Shown: in pieces, positions 57,234 through 64,000 of the stretch
How the letters are laid out: each line of letters starts with the position of its first letter
Position numbering within the stretch: position 1 is the stretch's first letter
NCBI GenBank assembly: GCA_028583605.1
Contig: CM053331.1
Span: 6,544,508 to 6,608,507 of the forward strand
From: Dastarcus helophoroides
Lineage: Eukaryota; Arthropoda; Insecta; Coleoptera; Bothrideridae
DNA: 64,000 nt
Direction of reading: 5' to 3'
Position numbers and translations under genes: made by a program
Notes under the pieces: generated by a model
The model's input: the letters and a program-made list of their open reading frames with translations, nothing else
What the model was told of the DNA's origin: nothing
Database searches by the model: none

Positions 57234-57488
57234 CTTTTAGGTAATAATCCTGATAAGTATCACATGCGCCATAAATATCTCTTGTAGGAGTTTCCGAACG
57301 AGCCCTGGCCCTCAAATGAAGAGTAAAGAACGCTCGGTCACAACCCCACTTGTTTCTAGCGAGTATGCAATAGGTTCCAGCGTTATCCTCCGTGACTCTC
57401 TTGATGGTGAATCTAGTGTAATCATCAGATGATTCCGAAAAGCATTTACCAGAATTAGTTATATCCGTGAGGCCCTTCATAAACATCA
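57234..57488 (-). CDS. Muscle Ig/FN3 protein, exon 2 (second half of an Ig domain)
   Basis: The acceptor TTCAATTTTAG precedes 57488 and the donor AAAAG|GTAGGT follows 57234. It reads VMFMKGLTDITNSGKCF, DDYTRFTIKRVTEDNAGTYC and ILARNKWGCDRAFFTLHLRA. It completes the Ig that exon 1 begins with GDPKPK. A linker follows (RSETPTRDIYGA). The Cys in AGTYC is the second Ig cysteine. The exon 1 partner strand has Ser-Phe-Arg where the first Cys would be, so the disulfide may be lost. The intron to exon 1 is 55 bp. Confidence 0.9.
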
Positions 57489-57543
57489 CTAAAATTGAAA
57501 TAAAAAAATGTCTAACGAATCGAACAAATGTAGGTTAGAGTAC

Positions 57544-60500
57544 CTTTCGGTTTGGGGTCTCCCGTTAACCTAAACGAAACGGAAACATCTTCCCCTATGG
57601 TAACCTGAATGACTTTCTCTGGTCTTGATAAGAACATGGCCGGCTTCCCATCCCTCAGGAAAGACGGGTGCACCACTTTCACGTAAGAAGACGTTTCTAC
57701 CTTCCCGTAGGTGTTGGTGGCCCTGCACGTGTACCTTCCAGCTTCGAATTCGCTTATATTCGGTATCAGTAACGTATGTACCCCCTCTTCTTCAAAAGTT
57801 CGATACCTGGGGGTCGCTCTTGCTAACTTTTGACTTTCCTTAAACCAAGTGACCTCGAACGGGTCCCCTCTAACTTCCACTTGAAGAGCCATCATTCCCC
57901 CCAAGACAACTTGATAGTCACTTAAACTAGACGCAAAGTATGGCCTTCGAGGCACCTCCAAGCGCTCGTTGGATTGCATGGGGCTAGAGTAGCGGAGATT
58001 ATGGGAAATTTCGTCTCGCCAAGATGAAGTCTCTACCCTGCAGGTGTACCTACCACTATCGGTCTCGTCAGGCTCACGGATTCGCAAGCGGGAGATGCCG
58101 TCCGCCAAATAGTTTTGCAAGTACCTGCCATCGCTGCTTAATTCGGCGTCCTCCTTGTACCATTTTATGGTTGGAGTTGGGGAGTACCTAAGGCGACATT
58201 CCAGGGATAGTTCGTTGTCGAAGCTTCTGTAATTGTCCGTGATCGGTCTTGTGATTACCGGCGGTATTGTCGGTTCATAACTCTCGGACACCTCCAAGAA
58301 TGCGGAAGTGGATGAGGTTCCTCTTTCATTGGTGGCGCAACATGTGTAATTGCCAGTATCCGAAATTGCAGTGTTGTAAATTTCCAGTGTTATTAAACCA
58401 TGTTCGAACGTCATGTTGAAATGATTGGAGTCTTCGATGAGTTTATCGTTTTTGTACCATTCTACTACGACGCCTTCAGTATCGATCAAGCTGCAAGTTA
58501 GTTTGACTCTGCAACCGACACTGACCAGTCTATTGGTCAACGTCGTACTGAACACTGGTTTCCCTTTAGCGTACCTTGGACCATGATAAACTTGAGGACG
58601 TAAACTATCAAAATCATTTCCGAAGTTATCTCTACCAGTAAATTCGGAATGCTTGCTGACGTATTTCGTGTCAGCTGATGAAACATAACTAACATCTGAG
58701 TACGCTGACGAAGTTTTCTCAGTTTTTTCGAATTTCTCACTTCTTTCAAGATGATCTGATTCAGATGCGTTACGTCTAGATTTATCACTGGACTTTCTTC
58801 TGGATTTTATCCCCAAGCCACTTCGTTTTCTTTCATCGTCAAAAGTAGTTTCGTGGGAAATTCGTTCCAACTGTCTGTTGTCTTGATGCTTTTGAACACC
58901 ATTTACGTCGTATTGGTTTTCTTTGACTCGATCACGCTCCTCTAATTCAAGCTCCTTTTGGTCATCCTCATATCTTGATCTGTTATTATCTTTTCTTTCG
59001 CCTGCGCTCTTCTGCTCCTCTACTTCGAATATACCATTGATGACTTCCGATTTTATTTTGAGTTTCTGCTCTTGTTCCTTAAGTTTCTTTTCTTTCAAAT
59101 CCTTTGATTTTCTTCTAGTTGCTTGCTTGGTCTTCTTTTCCGCGTCCTTCCCTTCTTTAGATTTCGTTTCAGCTTCAGTGGCCTTCGTTTCCATCTGATC
59201 TATGCTTTTATCTTCAGTTTCTTTCTTTACCTTCATTTGGGCTTCATGCTCAGCTTTCTCTTCTTTGGTCTTCAGTTCAGGTTCTTTAGTAGCTTCTTTC
59301 TTAATGGCTTCTTTGGTGGTTTCCTGCGCTTCTCTTTTGATTTTATTTTCATTTTCTTTCTTTGCTCCCTTTTCACCTTCTTCTTGGGCTTTATCTACTT
59401 CAGGTTTGGCTTCCTTATCAGATACCTCTTTGTTCTTGTCTGCGTCTACTTTGGCTTTCTTTTCAGCTTCTTCTTTGGCTTTTCTATCTGTTTCTTCTTT
59501 GGCTTTCTTATCTGCTTCTACTCTAGCTTTCGTATCAGCTTCTTCTTTGGTTTTCCTATCTGCTTCTTCTTTGGCTTTTTTGTCAGCTTTGTCTTTGGCT
59601 TTTTTATCAGCTTTGTCTTTGGCTATCTTATCTGCTTCTTCTTTAACTTTCTTATCTGCTTCTTCTTTGGCTTTCTTATCTGCTTCTTCCTTAGCTTTCT
59701 TTTCTGCTTCTTCTTTTGCCTTCTTGTCGGATTCTTCTTTAGCTCTATTTTCAGCTTCTTGTTTAGCTTTCTTTTCAGCTTCCTCCTTCGCTTTCTTTTC
59801 AGCTTCTTCTTTTGCCTTCTTGTCGGATTCTTCTTTCGCTTTCTTCTTTGCTTCTTTTTAGCTTTCTTTTCAGCTTCTTCTTTGGATTTCTTTACAGCTT
59901 CTTCTTTAGCTTTCTTTTCAGCTTCTTCTTGGGTCTTCTTTTCAGCTTCTTCTTTAACTTTCTTATCAGCTTCTTCTTTGGCTTTAATTTCAGTTTCTTC
60001 TTTAGCTCTCTTATCAGCTTCTTCTTGGGCCTTCTTTTCAGCTTCTTGTTTAGCTTTCGTTTCAGCTTGTTCTTTCGCTTCCTTTTCAGATTTTTCGGCT
60101 TTCTTTTCAGCTTCCTCTTTCGCTTTCTTCTCTACTTCTATTTTAGCTTTCTTTTCAATCTCTTCCCTTGCTTGCTTTTCAGTTTCTTCTTTGGCTTTTC
60201 TTTCAGCTTCTTCTTTGGTCTTTTTCTCCTTCTCCTTCAGTTCTGCCTCAGCTTTGGCTTTCTTCTCAGCTTCTTCTTTTTCCTTTAAATCTGCCCCTTC
60301 TTTTGCCTTCTTCTCTGATTCCACTTTTGCTTTCTCTTTAGCTTCTTCTATAGCCTTTTGCTCTTCCTCTTTCTTAGACTTCAGTTCTGCTTCAGCTTTG
60401 GCGTTATTTTCAGCCTCTAGCCTTGCCTTTATATCTGCTTCTTCTTTGGCTTTCTTATCGGCCTCTTCCTTCGCCTTCGCCTCTTCTTTGGCCTGTTTCT

Positions 60501-63500
60501 CCTTTTCTTCTTTACCTTTCATCTCTGCCTCTTCTTTGGCGTTCTTCTCAGCTTCTTCTTTTGTTTTCTTTTCTGCTTCTATTTTGGCTTTCTTTTTGGC
60601 TTCTTTCTTAGCCTTTTGCTCTTCTTCAGTCTTTGCCTCAGCTTCTTCCTTGGCCTTTTTATCGGCCTCTTCTTTGGCCTTTTTCTCTTGCTCTTCCTCG
60701 GCTTTCGTCTCTTCCTCCGCTTTAGTCTTCGCCTCTGCTTCAGCTTTGGCTTTTTTATTAGCCTCTTCTTTAGCTTTCATTTCTGCATCCTTCTTTTCTT
60801 TACGTTTTATGTCTGCTTCTGCGTTTGCCTTCTTCTCAGCTTCTTCTTTGGCCATTTTTTCTTTTTCTTCTTGAACCTTCGCCTCCGCTTCAGATTTGGG
60901 TTCCTTTTTATCTTCTTCTGCTGTCTTATTTTCTTCTCTAGCTTTCGTTTCCGCGTCTGCTTTGACTTTCTTGTCAGCTTCTGCCTTCTTAGCCGCTTCA
61001 TCTGCTGCTTCTTTACTCTTACCCTCTGATTCTTCTCTGGCTTTCTTTTCGATCTTTTCTCTTGCCTTTTGCTCTGCTTCTTCTTTGGCTATTTTATCAG
61101 CTTCTTCTTTCGCCGTTTTAACTTCTTCCTCTGCTTCTTTAGCGGCATCTGCTTTAGATTTTTTGTCAGCTTCATCTTTTTCTTCTCTAGCTTCCTCCTT
61201 GGCTTTGTTTTCGGGTTCTTTTGTTTTCTTTTTAACTTCCTGTTCGGTTGTATGGATAACTCTCTCTTCTTCTTCTTTAGCCCTTAGATCTTTCTCTTCA
61301 ACTGCTTTCTCCGATGCTTTGGATTTTTCTTCAACTGTTTGCTCCTCGATTGCTTCCTCTTCATTCTTAGATTCTTCAGATTTCTCTTCTTCCAATATTA
61401 ATTCATATTTTGCACTCAAGATCTTCTTAGACGTATCAGCTAACGCGTCGAGAGATTTAGCAACGTCATTCATAGCTTCATAATTTGTTAATAAAACTTT
61501 CGAATTGGAGACGCTTGAAATTATGTCTGTCAAACATTTTTCGACTGACGCTTTCTCCTTGAGTTTGATTGACTTCTGTAGATGTTCCGCCATCTCCTTG
61601 AAACAATGTAAATTCTCTGTTAAATGTTCGTAGTCTTTACGTTTTACATCGCAAACTTCCTGATCTCGAATAAATCGGTCTGTATCTAGAGCTGTCTCTT
61701 CTGCGATTGCCACAGGCAGCTGCAGCTCCTTCAATGGTAATGTAGTTTCTAATTTTTCTCGTTGCAAGTTACTGAGCTGCGTCCTCAATTCTTTCATTGT
61801 GTCTTTTACTAAATTCAAAAACTGGATGTCCAACCTTTTATTAAGTTGGATCTCGCGTAAGCTTTTTTCTAGTTCTTGCAAGGTATCACACAGTGGTATG
61901 AACGAGTTTAAGATAACCTCCATCTGCTCGTTGTCTCGATAGGATGCTAGATTGGACTGAAGGGCAGCCTTGGCATCGTTGAGAATTTCTTTAAGCTGTT
62001 TTGACAGAAGATCAAGTTGATCTAACGATTGAGCATTCGCTAAGGTGTCTTTCATGATTTGCAGAATTTTTGCGAAAGATTTGTTTATGTTTTGTAAATC
62101 TTGATGAGCTTCTTCGGGAATGTCGTCGTTGTGAATGCAGAAATCTTCTGCAACGCCTAAGAATTCGATGCTATTTTGAATGGGGGCCGTAAGCTTTAGT
62201 ATTTGTTGCAATTCTTGTGGTAAGTTGGCCACATCTTTTACTTTTGTGTTTGCTTGAATCATTTCATTGAATATGTTGACTGCTGACATGATATCCTGAA
62301 TGTCATAGCGAGCAGCTTTAAATTCCTTCAATATGCTCGTTATTGCATCGGAAATAGTTCTCAAGTTGTTCTCAACTAAAGATTTTTGAACAGATTTATG
62401 CTTGACAAGATTGCTAACCAAAGTTTGAGTTTCTTTAAGGCATTTTTCCATCACGGGTTTTTCTGAACGTAGCAAAGCTTGATTACTCATCAGAGATTTA
62501 ACAGTTGTCAGTTCTGTTTTCAAAGCATCCAAGGAAGGAATAAGTTCGCTAAGGACTTTAATAATTTTACCACAGTTTTCATCATCACGTAGCTGATTCA
62601 AAGTACTATTCGTAGCCTTAACTGGGGGCTCCAAGGCGAATAGGCTGGCCACCAAGTTGGGTTTCTCCAGTTTGAGAAGTTCCTCATCAGATCTAATTTC
62701 AACTAGTTCGCTTTCAAGGTTGTTCAAACTTGTTATGATCGCCGCAAGATCTTTGATCAGTTTAACTTTGTCTTCAACTTTCGCAATCGATGAATTTATA
62801 GAAGCTTCCAACTCGCCCAAATATTTTGACACCTTGGTTCCTTTTAACTTCATCGAAATGAAATTTGATTTTTGTACTTGTTGCGTCGTCGTTTTTGCTT
62901 GATCTAGAGCTTCGACCAAACCCTTTAGACACTCCAAATCTCCCGCCCCGGTTTCTAGTTTAGATGTTAGATTGTCCAAAGCTTCTTTTAGATTTTTTAT
63001 TTGAAGAAAGTCGGTAGAGTCCATGCCAAAATCTGAGGAAGTTTCCATTAAGTTTTTGATCTCTATAAGAATATCTTCAAGTGACTGCTTTAAAGGATGC
63101 GTGACTGAAGAAGACTGACACCAAGTAAGCAATTTCGTTGCAGAATTCGTTAGGTCTAAGAAGGACGATTTAACTACGCTCTGTCTGCTACCTATCTTGT
63201 CAACTATTTGTGTAATCTTATCATTTAAGGTCGTTATAACTGAAACCAAATCAGTAGGTGCGCTTGGTTCCTGTGTAATGATGCTTTGCGCTGACTGCAA
63301 ATTTACCAAGGTTCCACGGATATCGCTAGTATCTGGTTTTGCTGAAGCGAACTTGACCAGTAATACCACCAAATTTTCTAAAGGTTGCCCTAATGACTTT
63401 AATTTTTCAAAAGCTTCTTTGGCAAGATATTTTCCCCCACCTGTGATGACAGAATTCTCTGATGCGTCCATGATATTTCTCAGATCAGAAAATGACGATT

Positions 63501-64000
63501 CAAGTGATTTAACATCGCTGAGCAATTCGTCTTTGGCCTCAATTGCCTTGAGTTCATCCAAAATTTGCGATGATACAGACTTTAAGGACTTGTATAGCTT
63601 GACATTCAGTTTAGCCTCTTGTTCTTCCTCCGAAATACCAACCAAAATTTTGCTAACATGCTCAACCAAAGCAGCAATTGGTTTAATGACTTCTTCAACT
63701 TCTGCTACCACTTTCTGGGTTGTTGCTGTTTTTCCGACTGTTGCATTTTTAGCACAATCCAGAAGATTGTGCAAGTCATTGTTGAAAACATTCGCCGATT
63801 CTTTTAACTTTTTCGAGTCTTCAGCTGTTGAGATACCATTAACTGCATCAGAAAATTTTAATGTTGACTCTTTGCAGGCGTTGGCAGCTTCTATTATTAG
63901 TGTTGATGCTGGGAGAGATTTTTTTAGTTTAAGCAAACCTTCTTTAAATTTCTCCACATCCTCCAAAATGTCCACAATAGCAAAAGCAGCTCTTTGCGTT
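57544..64000 (-). CDS. Giant muscle protein, exon 1 in window: helical region, KE repeat, Ig domains
   Basis: The exon is open past the right edge (codons continue upstream of 63975), so it is 5' partial. From right to left: about 850 residues of predicted helix with spectrin-like spacing and almost no Trp (63975 to about 61430); then about 740 residues of Lys/Glu/Ala octapeptides (EEAEKKAK type; 61430 to about 59240), likely a long single helix; a charged, Ser-rich linker (59236-58570); and Ig domains at about 58564-58294, 58273-58000 and 57964-57676. A fourth Ig starts at 57652 and is finished in exon 2. Ig hallmarks include KLTCSLIDTEG, EWYKNDK and DTGNYTCCATNERG. The frame breaks once: at about 59855-59860 one G appears missing (GCTAAAAAGAAGCAAAG where the repeat predicts AAAGAAGAAGCA), and after it the other frame is open to the donor at 57543. 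I cannot name the exact gene. Titin, Stretchin-Mlck and UNC-89 are all candidates. Confidence 0.88.

Noticed and set aside
59850..59862. A tiny intron to explain the frame break
   Set aside because: There is no GT...AG pair around the site that would remove a suitable length; a one-base deletion in the repeat explains it.
59123..61483. Long plus-strand Phe/Ser/Ala-rich open frames resembling membrane proteins
   Set aside because: They are the antisense of the KE-coding repeat of the muscle exon; the hydrophobic look comes from the complement of Lys/Glu codons.

Overview
This is a window of AT-rich eukaryotic nuclear DNA. An insect, quite possibly a beetle, is the best fit. The reasons are a multi-exon muscle Ig/FN3 gene with very short introns (50-62 bp), an insect-type DUF4780 LINE, hAT elements and abundant hairpin MITEs. 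There are no bacterial-style operons and no CRISPR. The only host gene I can support firmly lies on the minus strand. Its exons read from the right edge leftwards: 64000-57544, 57488-57234, 42115-41736, 40952-40702, 40651-40482, 40428-40145, 40082-39859 and 39796-39664. All splice phases are mutually consistent. It encodes part of a giant titin/twitchin/Stretchin-Mlck/UNC-89-class muscle protein: a long helical region, about 740 residues of an octapeptide Lys/Glu/Ala helix, a charged linker, Ig domains, one FN3 and more Ig domains. Both ends of the gene lie outside the window or were not found.

The rest is intron and intergenic sequence built from repeats. 1-10 kb: AT-rich DNA, a short hairpin MITE, a 1.4-kb palindromic TA-flanked element, a LINE fragment (DUF4780 ORF1 plus the start of the endonuclease) and a hairpin repeat carrying hammerhead-ribozyme-like cores. 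Near 10.3 kb is a candidate plus-strand first exon with a signal peptide and a strong splice donor. 11.3-14.5 kb: a tandem array whose units each carry a hairpin. 16.6-25.3 kb: a deep nest. A palindromic element holds a hAT element with a perfect 8-bp TSD. The hAT holds a TAA-flanked transposon encoding a large protein I cannot place in a superfamily, and also a TA-flanked TIR element that itself holds a solo LTR.

25-38 kb is dominated by degenerate arrays of the word TCGAAATTT. They are in one orientation at 29.1-32.45 kb and in the opposite orientation at 34.7-37.3 kb, around a more complex spacer. 37.9-39.4 kb holds a tandem duplication and a second solo LTR, followed by the 3' group of muscle-gene exons. 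The 15.1-kb intron between 57233 and 42116 holds a LINE 3' end with a 0.7-kb polypurine tail, a higher-order tandem repeat of about 690 bp, decayed copies of the gene's own Lys/Glu repeat, and two direct copies of a 1.2-kb hAT-ended repeat.

Two points matter most to a reader of the gene. The largest exon needs a one-base frame correction near 59857 to read through, and a second, decayed set of KE modules sits in the downstream intron in the same orientation.
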